Below, in pieces: positions 45,686 to 53,974 of a DNA stretch of 64,000 nucleotides. The stretch spans positions 2,294,001 through 2,358,000 of the forward strand of contig NZ_JAUSXY010000001.1 in the NCBI RefSeq assembly GCF_030944625.1, in the 5' to 3' direction. The DNA is from Arthrobacter sp. SLBN-112. GTDB lineage: Bacteria > Actinomycetota > Actinomycetes > Actinomycetales > Micrococcaceae. How positions within the stretch are numbered: position 1 is the stretch's first letter; the number at the start of each line of letters is the position of its first letter. Below the pieces are notes generated by a model, which searched no databases, had not been told where the DNA came from, and saw nothing but the letters and a program-made list of their open reading frames with translations. Both the position numbers and the translations under genes were made by a program.

Positions 45686-45880
45686 AGTCTCCGGCGGGGA
45701 CTTCCCGGGCAGTGCCGGTCCCGTCGCGGTGCCCGCGCCTGGAATGCGCCTCCAGTAATGTCACCTGCCGCTCCTTGCTCCGCTCGAATGTGTTCAAAAG
45801 GCATTCGGAGCCGGGCAGCAAACGGATGGGGTGGACGCAAAACATATTGCCGCGCCCGAGCGGTCCAGTCTGGCGGGGTG

Positions 45881-46348
45881 CTAGAGCCTGGCGCCGGCGA
45901 AGCCTTGCTGGCGCCAGGCCTCGTACACGGCAATGGACGCGGCGTTGGCGAGGTTGAGGGACCGCAGCGCCGGCAGCATGGGCAGGCGCACAGTGGCGCT
46001 CACATGGGGGTCGGTCTTCAGCTCTTCCGGCAGGCCGACAGATTCGCGGCCGAACATCAGGACGTCGCCAGGCTGGTACGGGATGTCCGTGTAACTGGTT
46101 GTACCGTCCGAGGTGAAGGCGTAGACGCGCTCCGGCTTGAGGTGTTCCCAGGCGTCTTCGATGCTCCGGTGGACCGTCACGACGGCGAGGTCATGGTAGT
46201 CGAGGCCTGCCCGGCGCAGCTTGGCATCTGAGAAGTCGAAGCCCAAGGGTTCCACGAGATGCAGTTCAGCCCCGGTGATGGCGGCCAGCCGGATGGCGTT
46301 GCCGGTATTGCCGGGAATTTCAGGGGCATGGAAGAGGATGCGGAACAC
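45881..46348 (-). CDS. trmL: tRNA (cytidine(34)-2'-O)-methyltransferase, TrmL type
   Basis: The 155-residue SPOUT enzyme methylates the wobble ribose of tRNA. It has the opening FRILFHAPEIPGNTGNAIRLA, then LMFGRESVGLPEEL and the trefoil-knot motif LPMLPALRSLNLANAASIAV. Length is normal for TrmL. GTG 46348 is supported by TAGGAT exactly 6 nt upstream. Confidence 0.92.
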   Translation of the reverse strand: MFRILFHAPEIPGNTGNAIRLAAITGAELHLVEPLGFDFSDAKLRRAGLDYHDLAVVTVHRSIEDAWEHLKPERVYAFTSDGTTSYTDIPYQPGDVLMFGRESVGLPEELKTDPHVSATVRLPMLPALRSLNLANAASIAVYEAWRQQGFAGARL

Positions 46349-46354
46349 CTCCCC

Positions 46355-46360
46355 ATCCTA
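46355..46360 (-). promoter_or_regulatory. -10 element of trmL (leaderless)
   Basis: TAGGAT on the minus strand, then GGGGAG, then GTG 46348. The 6-nt spacing places the transcript start at the GTG, although GGGGAG could also act as a weak ribosome-binding site. Confidence 0.45.
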
Positions 46361-46371
46361 GCCAACCGCTG

Positions 46372-47316
46372 TCAGTGCATGCCGCGCAGCAGCCTGGCCA
46401 GGACCGGGACATTCACGGTGTTGGGGGCGGGTCCGGCTGCCAGGAACTCCTTCAGGCCGCGTACCAGGCCCGCCGCGTTGACGATCTGGACCGTTTCCAA
46501 GGCCCCCGCCGGGCGGCGGTGGTGGTCGATGACTGGCTCATGGAGGTTGCCGTCCGGGCTGAAAACCACGGTCCACCCGGTGACGTTCAGCTCGGGGAAG
46601 ATGTCCTGCATGGCCCACACCACCTGGGCAAGCTGGGGCGGCGCCACGGCGCGGCCCCCGTGGTTGAGCGTGCGGCCGTCCCAGGCATAGGCTCCCTTGG
46701 GCAGGAGCATCGAGTTGACCAGGGCGAGGCGGTAACCGGACAGTACGGCGTGGTCTATGTGGCTGTTGTCCGCCGGCGATTGCAGGCCGTTGATGAGCCG
46801 GGCCGCGGGGATGGCCGGCAGCACCTGGCGTGACAGGAGCTGCACGGTGCGCATTTCCCGCTGGATGCGGGCCTCGGCACCGAAGATTCCCCTTTTTCGG
46901 GGCATCCCATGCACCTGCTGGCGGGCCTGCTCGAAGGGAATCAGCGGAACGTTGCCGCTCCCTTCGTAGGGCGGAACGTAAACGGGCGGGTCCCCGGCGG
47001 TGTTCCGGCCGCCGCCTGGCCTGCGGACTGTGGCGGACGCCCGGCTCCCTGCCGCCGGTGCATCAAAGTGGGCGCCGGCGTCGGACGGAGCGGCCCCGGC
47101 GGTACCCGCCGCGTAGGACCGGTCGTAGGCCTTGCGGCGCTGCGGATCGATCAGGGTCTCGTAGGCGGCGGTGACCCGGCGGAACGTTGCGGCGTCACCG
47201 CCGTGGTCCGGGTGGGCGGTCCTGGCAGCACGCCGGTACGCCACTTTGATCTCTTTCTCGGTGGCCGTGACAGCCACACGGAGGACCTGGTAGTGGGAGC
47301 TGCTGCTCTCGGTCAA
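46372..47316 (-). CDS. DnaJ-domain protein
   Basis: From TTG 47316 (GAGGAAG 5 nt upstream) the protein has 314 residues. The J-domain is at residues 6-68: HYQVLRVAVTATEKEIKVAY, AHPDHGGDAATFRRVTAAYE. The HPD tripeptide needed to stimulate Hsp70 is intact. After a low-complexity linker comes a 170-residue C-terminal region that I do not recognise (VWAMQDIFPELNVTGWTVVF). No zinc-finger or substrate-binding domain of true DnaJ is present, so it is a type III J-protein. A TAGACT at 47366-47371 (minus) could be its -10. Confidence 0.8.
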   Translation of the reverse strand: MTESSSSHYQVLRVAVTATEKEIKVAYRRAARTAHPDHGGDAATFRRVTAAYETLIDPQRRKAYDRSYAAGTAGAAPSDAGAHFDAPAAGSRASATVRRPGGGRNTAGDPPVYVPPYEGSGNVPLIPFEQARQQVHGMPRKRGIFGAEARIQREMRTVQLLSRQVLPAIPAARLINGLQSPADNSHIDHAVLSGYRLALVNSMLLPKGAYAWDGRTLNHGGRAVAPPQLAQVVWAMQDIFPELNVTGWTVVFSPDGNLHEPVIDHHRRPAGALETVQIVNAAGLVRGLKEFLAAGPAPNTVNVPVLARLLRGMH

Positions 47317-47441
47317 GCAATCTTCCTCTTCTTCATGCGCCCCGGGGAAAGCGGGGTGCCCGCCCAGTCTAGCCAGCGCGGATGGCTGACCTGCACTGAC
47401 AACGAGTGTCCGGGGTGCGCGGGTTCCCCGCGGCCGGCGTT

Positions 47442-47447
47442 TAGACT
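47442..47447 (+). promoter_or_regulatory. -10 element upstream of the lipoprotein gene
   Basis: TAGACT (plus strand) would start transcription near 47454, giving a short leader that contains GGAGGGG (47474-47480). A matching TAGACT for the divergent DnaJ-domain gene lies at 47366-47371. Confidence 0.4.
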
Positions 47448-47490
47448 CGTGGATGCACAGCCGAACACCGGCTGGAGGGGATGCGACGGG

Positions 47491-48192
47491 GTGGGAATGT
47501 ATTTGCCGACGACGGCCGGGCCGGCGGGCCGGGAATGGCACCTTGGGGTGCCGCTGGCCATAGCCGGGGTGGGGATTGTGCTGCTGGCCGGCTGCAGCGT
47601 GGATGTCCGTGACCCTGCGGCCACCCAAGCGCCGCCAAGTACGCCGGCCCTGTCCACCCCGACGATCACCCCGGGCCACGACGCGGCGGCAGTGGCAGCC
47701 CGGGACCTGCCTTTCGGGGCCGGGGGCACCCTGGCCCCGGGCGTCCCGGTAGGTATCTCCGATGAGCTGAAGCGGGCCCCCGGGTGGAAGCCGGTCAAGG
47801 AGAACGTGTCCGGCGCAAGCCAATACGCCAAGGCTGACGGCTGCGTTGTTGAGGCCCGGGTCAGTACCGGACAGGGGCCGCTGGTCCGCGGGGACGACCG
47901 GGAGTCCACCGTGGCCCTGTTCCAGTACCTGGACGCCACCATCCAGCCCTCGTACTTGAAAACGGAAACGTTGCAGTGGGGCGGCAGCCTGGACGAGCCC
48001 GGCAAGAGCGTCGAGGTGCTCGCCCTGGAGCCGGCAGCACACGGCGGAAAGTCGACTGCGGTCCTGGCGAGGGTCTTCGGCACCGCGGGTTCGTCGGCCT
48101 ACATTTCCGTGTCCTGCCCGGATCCGGGCAGGCTTGCCGCTGCGCGCAATGACGTGGCGCGCTACTTGCCGTTGGTGCCGCCGTCGGCCTGA
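47491..48192 (+). CDS. Putative lipoprotein of unknown function
   Basis: From GTG 47491 the protein has 233 residues; GGAGGGG lies 10 nt upstream, and ATG 47497 is the alternative. The N-terminus has LGVPLAIAGVGIVLLAGC, a hydrophobic stretch ending in a lipobox (LAGC), so it is probably lipid-anchored. A Thr/Pro-rich linker leads to a domain of about 150 residues (LKRAPGWKPVKENVSGASQY, YISVSCPDPGRLAAARNDVA). I recognise no family. Its last 31 bp overlap the convergent doxX gene. Confidence 0.7.
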   Translation: MGMYLPTTAGPAGREWHLGVPLAIAGVGIVLLAGCSVDVRDPAATQAPPSTPALSTPTITPGHDAAAVAARDLPFGAGGTLAPGVPVGISDELKRAPGWKPVKENVSGASQYAKADGCVVEARVSTGQGPLVRGDDRESTVALFQYLDATIQPSYLKTETLQWGGSLDEPGKSVEVLALEPAAHGGKSTAVLARVFGTAGSSAYISVSCPDPGRLAAARNDVARYLPLVPPSA

Positions 48193-48620
48193 GCCAGGCC
48201 ATCCGGCGCGGCCCGGTTGCCTGCCGACAGCCGGTTGAGAGCCAATGCGCCCACCAGCAGGCCGAAGTCACGCAGGGCTACATCGTAGAAGCTTCCCAGG
48301 AGCAGCAGGTTGACGATGATCCCGGCCAGCCAGGCGGCCACAAGGAGTGAGCCGTAGCGGGGGCGGACTGCCACGGCGATGCCGGCGATGATCTCCACGA
48401 CGCCCACCACGTACATGAAAGTCTTTGGGGCCAGGGGTACCAGGGCGGTGGCCTGGGGCGCCAGGTATACGGTCCAGTCGGTGAGGATGTTCGTGAACTT
48501 GTCCAGGCCAAACAGGATCGGGGCGACCGTAAAGACGGTACGCAGCAGCAGGAAGGCCTGCCGCGTGGCCGACTCCGTGGCCGGTGCATGGTGGGTGTTC
48601 AGTGCCGATGCTGATTTCAT
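48162..48620 (-). CDS. DoxX-like membrane protein
   Basis: The 152-residue protein has four hydrophobic helices with the DoxX pattern: VFTVAPILFGLDKFTNILTD, MYVVGVVEIIAGIAVAVRPR, LLVAAWLAGIIVNLLLLGSF and DFGLLVGALALNRL. DoxX-family proteins are linked to redox homeostasis in mycobacteria; here the role is unknown. GAAGGAG 6 nt before ATG 48620 is a strong ribosome-binding site. It is divergent from a cysteine-rich regulator with overlapping promoters, which suggests direct control by it. Confidence 0.82.
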   Translation of the reverse strand: MKSASALNTHHAPATESATRQAFLLLRTVFTVAPILFGLDKFTNILTDWTVYLAPQATALVPLAPKTFMYVVGVVEIIAGIAVAVRPRYGSLLVAAWLAGIIVNLLLLGSFYDVALRDFGLLVGALALNRLSAGNRAAPDGLAQADGGTNGK

Positions 48621-48650
48621 GATGCACTCCTTCTAAAAGTAGGTATGCCA

Positions 48651-48679
48651 ATTTTAGAAATTTCATGTTCTATAATCAA
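48651..48679 (-). promoter_or_regulatory. doxX promoter
   Basis: On the minus strand TTGATT (48674-48679), exactly 17 nt and TAAAAT (48651-48656) form a good sigma-70-type promoter. An inverted repeat TTCTAAAA/TTTTAGAA (48631-48659) overlaps the -10 and the start region. The area is unusually AT-rich. Confidence 0.6.
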
Positions 48680-48693
48680 GAGATCTTGACTAT
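48671..48693 (+). promoter_or_regulatory. HTH-gene -10 element and palindromic operator candidate
   Basis: TATAAT (48671-48676) is a consensus -10 for the plus-strand regulator gene. Immediately after it lies TCAAGA-GA-TCTTGA (48676-48689), a perfect dyad. It extends to 48672-48693 with one mismatched pair. The dyad covers the predicted start of the regulator transcript and overlaps the -35 of doxX, so a bound dimer would block both. Confidence 0.55.
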
Positions 48694-48707
48694 GGATTGG
48701 CGGACCC

Positions 48708-49373
48708 GTGTATCGACTTCCCTGGGCGGACAGGATTGCAGCCGTCGCCTCCCTCACCGACGCTAAACGGCTGCAGCTTTTCGAACTGGTCGCAGCGGCC
48801 CCGCGGCCGGTGGGCCGGGACGAGGTGGCTGAGTCCGCAGGCATGGCGCGGAGCACTGTCTCGTTCCATCTGGACAGGCTGGTCCAGGACGGGCTGCTGG
48901 CCGTGGAGTTCCACAAGCCTCCCGGAAAGGCGGGCCCGGGTTCCGGACGGCCGGCCAAAATGTACCGGCGGGCGGGAGGGGAAGTGGGGGCGTCGGTACC
49001 GGACCGCAACTATGACCTGGCCGGCGAGCTGATGGCGGCCGCCATCGAGGCCTCCCAGGCCGGGAGCGGGCCGGTCGGCGAGGCGCTGCGCGCAGCCGCC
49101 TTCCGGAAGGGCCGCGAGCTGTCGGCGGCGGCAGGGAGCATGGGGGAGTTCCTGGCCCAGGCGGGCTACCGGCCCCAGGACGACGGCGACGGCGGCTACC
49201 TGCTGCCCAACTGCCCCTTTCACAGGCTTTCCAGCCAGCACGCGTCAGTAGTGTGCGACATGAACGGCGCATTCCTGCGGGGAGCGGCGGCCGGGTGCGG
49301 CGATCCCGGGGACCGGGTAGCTCCGGTCGACCTTCCCGGTCACTGCTGCGCGAGGATCACGGGCGCCTCATGA
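48708..49373 (+). CDS. ArsR-like HTH regulator with C-terminal cysteine-rich sensor domain
   Basis: The 221-residue protein has an N-terminal winged helix (LTDAKRLQLFELVAAAPRPV, SAGMARSTVSFHLDRLVQDG, residues 15-85). Its C-terminal domain has LPNCPFHRLSSQHASVVCDM and a final GHCC. Cys169, Cys183, Cys197, Cys213 and Cys214 are spaced C-x13-C-x13-C-x15-CC, which suggests an Fe-S cluster or metal site, as in SufR-like regulators. It is divergent from doxX, with a near-palindrome over both promoters. Start GTG 48708 has no strong ribosome-binding site. Confidence 0.8.
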   Translation: MYRLPWADRIAAVASLTDAKRLQLFELVAAAPRPVGRDEVAESAGMARSTVSFHLDRLVQDGLLAVEFHKPPGKAGPGSGRPAKMYRRAGGEVGASVPDRNYDLAGELMAAAIEASQAGSGPVGEALRAAAFRKGRELSAAAGSMGEFLAQAGYRPQDDGDGGYLLPNCPFHRLSSQHASVVCDMNGAFLRGAAAGCGDPGDRVAPVDLPGHCCARITGAS

Positions 49374-49424
49374 GTGGCGCCCCCGGCTGCTTCCTGAAGC
49401 CGGGGCCGCCTCGCCAGTCAGGGC

Positions 49425-49430
49425 TAGAAT
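49425..49430 (+). promoter_or_regulatory. -10 element of the cysteine desulfurase gene (leaderless)
   Basis: TAGAAT, 6 nt, then GTG 49437. The hexamer is close to the consensus -10, and there is no ribosome-binding site. Confidence 0.55.
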
Positions 49431-49436
49431 TGGACG

Positions 49437-50666
49437 GTGCCCGCCTACCTCGACCATGCCGCCACCACGCCACTGACCGGTGCGGCCCTCACCGCCCTGA
49501 CGCGTGAACTGGCACGCACCGGAAACCCTTCGTCACTGCACGGGTCCGGCCGCCGCGCCCGCCGCGCCGTGGAAGACGCGCGCGAAACCATTGCCTCGGC
49601 GGCAGGAGCACACCCTTCAGAAGTGATCTTCACCTCCGGCGGCACCGAATCGGACAACCTCGCCGTGAAGGGCTTGTACTGGTCCCGTGTGGCAGAGGAC
49701 CCAAGGCGGCGCCGGATCCTCTGCTCCGCCGTCGAACATCACGCCGTGCTGGACACCGTTGAATGGCTCGAGCGCCACGAGGGCGCGGCCGTTACCTGGC
49801 TGCCCGTGGACAGCGAGGGCGTGGTGGATCCCGGCATCCTGGCGGCGGAGCTCGCGCGGGACCCCGGCAGTGTGGCGCTGGTGACCGTGATGTGGGCCAA
49901 CAACGAGGTAGGCACCATCCAGCCGGTCCGCCGCATCGTGGAGCTGGCCCACGCGGCCGGCGTTCCGGTCCACTCCGACGCCGTCCAGGCATTCGGCTCC
50001 CTTCCCGTGGACTTCAAGGAATCCGGCCTCGATGCGATGTCCATTTCCGGGCACAAGATCGGTGGTCCTGTCGGGGTTGGCGCGCTCCTGCTGGGCCGCT
50101 CGGTCAAGCTGACACCCGTGCAGCACGGCGGCGGGCAGGAACGCGACGTCCGTTCCGGGACGCTGGACACGGCGTCCATAGCGGCCTTCGCCGCCGCCGC
50201 GGAAGCCGCCATCGCAGCGCGCCCCGAGGAAGCTGTACGAATTACCTCGCTGCGCGACCTCCTGGTGGACGGCGTCCGCGAACGCGTTCCCGAAGCCATA
50301 CTCCGTGGGGCGCCAGGCGATGGCCGGCTGCCCGGCAACGCGCACTTCACCTTTCCTGGATGCGAAGGGGACTCGCTGCTGTTCCTCCTGGACCTGGCCG
50401 GCATCGAATCGTCCACCGGTTCTGCCTGCACCGCCGGCGTACCGCGGCCCTCCCACGTGCTGCTGGCCATGGGCCTGGACGAGGAAACCGCGCGGGGTGC
50501 CCAGCGGTTCAGTCTGGGACACACCTCCACCGAGGCAGACGTCGATGCCTTGCTTGCAGCGCTGCCCGAGGCGTATTCGAGGGCGCGCCAAGCGGGGATG
50601 GCCGGGCATGAGTCCAGCATTCAAACCGCAGGAACCGTGGCACGGCAGGCGCTGCACGGCAACTGA
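49437..50666 (+). CDS. iscS: Cysteine desulfurase (IscS/NifS type)
   Basis: The 409-residue PLP enzyme takes sulfur from cysteine. It opens [20 protein letters not shown], has Lys207 in [12 protein letters not shown] for PLP, and Cys331 in [18 protein letters not shown] as persulfide carrier. It lies 161 bp before mnmA, the thiouridylase that needs this sulfur, the same pairing as in mycobacteria (Rv3025c-Rv3024c). Its likely main job is tRNA thiolation rather than bulk Fe-S assembly. Confidence 0.92.
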   Translation: MPAYLDHAATTPLTGAALTALTRELARTGNPSSLHGSGRRARRAVEDARETIASAAGAHPSEVIFTSGGTESDNLAVKGLYWSRVAEDPRRRRILCSAVEHHAVLDTVEWLERHEGAAVTWLPVDSEGVVDPGILAAELARDPGSVALVTVMWANNEVGTIQPVRRIVELAHAAGVPVHSDAVQAFGSLPVDFKESGLDAMSISGHKIGGPVGVGALLLGRSVKLTPVQHGGGQERDVRSGTLDTASIAAFAAAAEAAIAARPEEAVRITSLRDLLVDGVRERVPEAILRGAPGDGRLPGNAHFTFPGCEGDSLLFLLDLAGIESSTGSACTAGVPRPSHVLLAMGLDEETARGAQRFSLGHTSTEADVDALLAALPEAYSRARQAGMAGHESSIQTAGTVARQALHGN

Positions 50667-50742
50667 CCCGGCGGGACCCAGGTGGCCTGGACGAGCTTGC
50701 CGGGGAAGATCCCGGCGCCCCGGTGCGATTTGCGCGGGGCCG

Positions 50743-50748
50743 TAGAAT
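50743..50748 (+). promoter_or_regulatory. Candidate -10 element of mnmA
   Basis: TAGAAT lies about 80 nt upstream of ATG 50828, implying a leader of about 70 nt, unlike the leaderless gene before it. Read-through from the cysteine desulfurase gene is also possible. Confidence 0.35.
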
Positions 50749-50827
50749 GGATAGGCGAAGATCGTTTCCGCCGCCCGGCATTGCCGGCCGGCCCCCGGTA
50801 AGCCAGCGTCCCCAACAGAAAGCCAGC

Positions 50828-51961
50828 ATGCGAGTACTAGCAGCCATGAGCGGCGGAGTTGATTCCGCCGTTGCCGCCGCCCGCGCGGTCGAGGCCGGGC
50901 ACGACGTCGTCGGCGTCCACCTTGCCCTGTCCCGCATGCCCGGAACCCTGCGCACCGGCAGCCGCGGCTGTTGCACCATCGAAGACTCCCGCGACGCATG
51001 GCGTGCCTGCGATGTGCTCGGCATCCCGTACTACGTCTGGGATTTTTCCGAGCGCTTCAAGGAAGACGTCGTCCAGGACTTCATCGACGAATACGCTGCC
51101 GGCCGGACTCCCAACCCCTGCATGCGCTGCAACGAACGCATCAAGTTCGCCGCCCTGCTGGAGAAGGCCATTGCCCTGGGCTTCGACGCCGTCTGCACCG
51201 GCCACTACGCCAAGGTGATCGAGGACGCCGACGGCAACCGGGAACTCCACCGGGCAGCCGACTGGGCGAAAGACCAGAGCTATGTCCTGGGTGTCCTGAC
51301 GCACGAACAACTCAAGCACTCCATGTTCCCGCTGGCCGACACCCCGTCCAAGGCCGAGGTCCGTGCCGAAGCGGAGCGCCGTGGCCTCTCCGTCGCCAAC
51401 AAGCCGGACAGCCACGACATCTGCTTCATTCCCGACGGTGACACCGCCGGCTGGCTCGCCGAAAAAATCGAGATGACCACCGGTGACATCGTGGACGAGT
51501 CCGGCGCCAAGGTGGGGGAGCACCCGGGAGCCAACGCCTTCACGGTGGGCCAGCGGCGCGGACTCAAACTGGGCACCCCGGCGGCCGACGGCAAGCCCCG
51601 CTTCGTCCTGGAAATCCGGCCCAAGGAAAACAAGGTCGTCGTGGGACCTGAAGCCCTGCTCGCCATCGACGAGATCCGCGGCATCAAGGTCTCCTGGGCA
51701 GGCCTTCCCATTCCCGAGGTGGACACGGGGGCGGAGTTCAACTGCCACGCCCAGGTCCGCGCGCACGGGGATCCCGTACCCGCCAAGGCATGGACGGAGC
51801 CGGCCCTGGATGGTGCTTCCGGCAGCCAGCTGGTGGTCCGGCTGGAGGCTCCACTGCGCGGTGTGGCCCCGGGCCAGACCGTGGTGCTGTACCAGGGCAG
51901 CCGCGTGCTGGGCCAGGCCACCATTGACGCTGCACGGTCCCTCCAGCGGGCCGCGCTGTAA
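50828..51961 (+). CDS. mnmA: tRNA-specific 2-thiouridylase MnmA
   Basis: The 377-residue enzyme makes 2-thiouridine at tRNA position 34. It has the PP-loop [36 protein letters not shown] (catalytic Cys98, then Cys101), [21 protein letters not shown] and HDICFIPDG (Cys199, the persulfide-forming residue). I chose ATG 50828 because homology starts there; the earlier in-frame residues are not conserved. Confidence 0.95.
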   Translation: MRVLAAMSGGVDSAVAAARAVEAGHDVVGVHLALSRMPGTLRTGSRGCCTIEDSRDAWRACDVLGIPYYVWDFSERFKEDVVQDFIDEYAAGRTPNPCMRCNERIKFAALLEKAIALGFDAVCTGHYAKVIEDADGNRELHRAADWAKDQSYVLGVLTHEQLKHSMFPLADTPSKAEVRAEAERRGLSVANKPDSHDICFIPDGDTAGWLAEKIEMTTGDIVDESGAKVGEHPGANAFTVGQRRGLKLGTPAADGKPRFVLEIRPKENKVVVGPEALLAIDEIRGIKVSWAGLPIPEVDTGAEFNCHAQVRAHGDPVPAKAWTEPALDGASGSQLVVRLEAPLRGVAPGQTVVLYQGSRVLGQATIDAARSLQRAAL

Positions 51962-51974
51962 TCAAGCCGTTGCC

Positions 51975-52008
51975 AGTACCGCCACGGTTTCGCCGTGGCG
52001 GTACTTTG
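51975..52008 (+). terminator. Terminator after mnmA
   Basis: AGTACCGCCACGG pairs perfectly with CCGTGGCGGTACT around TTTCG and is followed by a short T stretch, 14 bp beyond the mnmA stop. Confidence 0.8.
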
Positions 52009-52212
52009 CTGTACCCGGGTGCCTGCCGTACACGTTTCCGCTGCGCACCGCCGGGTAACTATTGGGAAAATATTGTGTTGCAACTCACAGAAAAGGCCGT
52101 CTTGAGGGCTGACTCTCTGATTGAATCTAGGGATCAGCACTGCACGCCGGCGTCTGGGGCTATCAACCTGTGACCGCGGGCGTGCGCGTACTCATCGGAA
52201 AGAAGTTCACAG
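52009..52212 (+). promoter_or_regulatory. Leader/promoter region of the peptide ABC importer
   Basis: About 200 bp with no gene and lower GC than its flanks. It holds AT-rich blocks (GGGAAAATATTGTGTTGC) and TTGAGG near 52102. I cannot fix a single -35/-10 pair. GGAAAGAAG before ATG 52213 is the ribosome-binding site. Confidence 0.3.
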
Positions 52213-53847
52213 ATGATCAAGAGCACAACGGCCCTGCACCGCGCCATCGCGCTGGCAGGCATCTCCGCCCTGGCCCTGACAGCCTGCACAGGGCCCTCCG
52301 GCGGCGGGGGAACGTCCACCGGCAGTGCCGGCGGCGGTGCCATTACTTTCGGAACCACGGACAAGGTCGTAACCCTCGACCCCGCCGGTTCCTACGACGC
52401 AGGCTCCTTCCTGGTGATGAACCAGGTCTACCCCTTCCTGATGAACTCCAAGCCCGGTTCGGCCGAGGTCAGCCCGGACATCGCTGAGTCCGCGTCCTTC
52501 ACCTCGCCCACCGAGTTCACTGTGAAGCTCAAGCCCAACCTGAAGTTCGCCAACGGCCACGCGCTGACTGCCTCCGACGTGAAGTTCTCCTACGACCGCG
52601 TCATCAAGATCAATGATCCCAACGGTCCCGCATCGCTGCTGTCCAACCTCAAGTCGGTTGACGCGAAGGACGACACCACCGTGGTGTTCACCCTCAAGGC
52701 AGGTAATGACCAGGTCTTCCCCAGCGTCCTTGGCACCAACACCGGTCCGATCGTGGATGAGGAAGTCTTTCCGGCCGACAAGGTGATGAGCGATGAGGAC
52801 ATCGTTGCGGCCAAGCCCTTCGCTGGTCCCTACACCATCGATTCCTACAAGAAGAATGAACTCGTCAGCCTCAAGAGCAATCCTGACTACAGCGGGCTGC
52901 TGGGCAAGCCGTCCAACGACAGCGCCGTGATCAAGTACTACGCGGACTCCAACAACCTGAAGCTGGACGTCCAGGGCGGCAACATCGACGTTGCCGGCCG
53001 CAGCCTCACCGCCACGGACGCCGCAGACCTTGGAAAGGACTCCAAGGTCAAGGTCTACAAGGGCCCGGGTGGCGAGCTGCGCTACATCGTCTTCAACTTC
53101 GACACCATGCCGTTCGGCGCCAAGACGCCCGAAGCCAACCCTGCCAAGGCCCTGGCCGTTCGCCAGGCCATGGCGGACATAGTTGACCGGCAGGCCATCT
53201 CGGACCAGGTGTACAAGGGAACCTATGTTCCCGCCTACTCGGTGGTGGCGGACGGACTGCCCGGCGCAATCCAGCCCATGAAGGACCTGTACGGGGACGG
53301 CAGCGGCAAGCCGAGCCTGGACAAGGCAAAGAAGGTCCTCAGTGACGCCGGGATCACCGGTCCGGTCACCGTGAAGCTGCAGTACAACCCGGACCACTAC
53401 GGCAAGTCCTCGGGTGACGAATACGCCATGGTCAAGGAACAGCTGGAGAAGTCCGGCCTGTTCACCGTGGACCTGCAGTCCACCGAATGGGTGACGTACT
53501 CCAAGGCGCGCACCTCTGACGCGTACCCCGTTTACCAGCTCGGCTGGTTCCCGGACTACTCGGATGCGGACAACTACCTCACGCCATTCTTCATCCCGGG
53601 CAACTTCCTCAAGAACCACTATGAGAACCCGACTGTCACGGACCTGATCCAGAAACAGCTGACCACACCGGACAAGACCGAACGCCAGAAGCTGATCGGC
53701 GATGCCCAGACGGCAGTGGCGAAGGACCTCTCCACCCTGCCGCTCCTGCAGGGCTCGCAGCTCCTGGTGGCGGGGGCTGACGTTAAGGGTGTCGAGAAGA
53801 CCCTTGACCCCTCCTTCAAGACACGCCTTGGCGTGCTGTCCAAGTAA
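52213..53847 (+). CDS. Peptide ABC transporter, substrate-binding lipoprotein
   Basis: The 544-residue SBP_bac_5 protein has a signal peptide ending in the lipobox LTAC (IALAGISALALTAC). It then has TTDKVVTLDPAGSYDAGSFL, FTVKLKPNLKFANGHALTAS, DVKFSYDRVI and LRYIVFNFDTMPFGAK, as in DppA/OppA-like binders. It leads a five-component peptide importer in which the two ATPases are fused. A hairpin after its stop may set its higher expression. The exact peptide or other substrate is unknown. Confidence 0.92.
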   Translation: MIKSTTALHRAIALAGISALALTACTGPSGGGGTSTGSAGGGAITFGTTDKVVTLDPAGSYDAGSFLVMNQVYPFLMNSKPGSAEVSPDIAESASFTSPTEFTVKLKPNLKFANGHALTASDVKFSYDRVIKINDPNGPASLLSNLKSVDAKDDTTVVFTLKAGNDQVFPSVLGTNTGPIVDEEVFPADKVMSDEDIVAAKPFAGPYTIDSYKKNELVSLKSNPDYSGLLGKPSNDSAVIKYYADSNNLKLDVQGGNIDVAGRSLTATDAADLGKDSKVKVYKGPGGELRYIVFNFDTMPFGAKTPEANPAKALAVRQAMADIVDRQAISDQVYKGTYVPAYSVVADGLPGAIQPMKDLYGDGSGKPSLDKAKKVLSDAGITGPVTVKLQYNPDHYGKSSGDEYAMVKEQLEKSGLFTVDLQSTEWVTYSKARTSDAYPVYQLGWFPDYSDADNYLTPFFIPGNFLKNHYENPTVTDLIQKQLTTPDKTERQKLIGDAQTAVAKDLSTLPLLQGSQLLVAGADVKGVEKTLDPSFKTRLGVLSK

Positions 53848-53880
53848 GCAGTCCACCCCCATCGGGCTCTGACGGGCCGG

Positions 53881-53913
53881 AGGCGGGACGCCGCAATGGT
53901 GTCCCGCCTTTTG
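53881..53913 (+). terminator. Intercistronic hairpin between binding-protein and permease genes
   Basis: AGGCGGGAC pairs with GTCCCGCCT (11-nt loop) and is followed by TTTT, 33 bp after the binding-protein stop. Inside an operon this fits a partial terminator or 3'-end stabiliser. Confidence 0.65.
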
Positions 53914-53974
53914 CCGGTCATCAGCCAGCAACGAGGGGAATGCTGGCTCCCGGTCACCACGAATCCAGGTACCG

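Noticed and set aside
47453..47560. Short plus-strand frame from ATG 47453, 5 nt after TAGACT, as a leader peptide
   Set aside because: The translation is Arg-rich and the spacing is off by one from the leaderless pattern. The downstream lipoprotein has its own ribosome-binding site.
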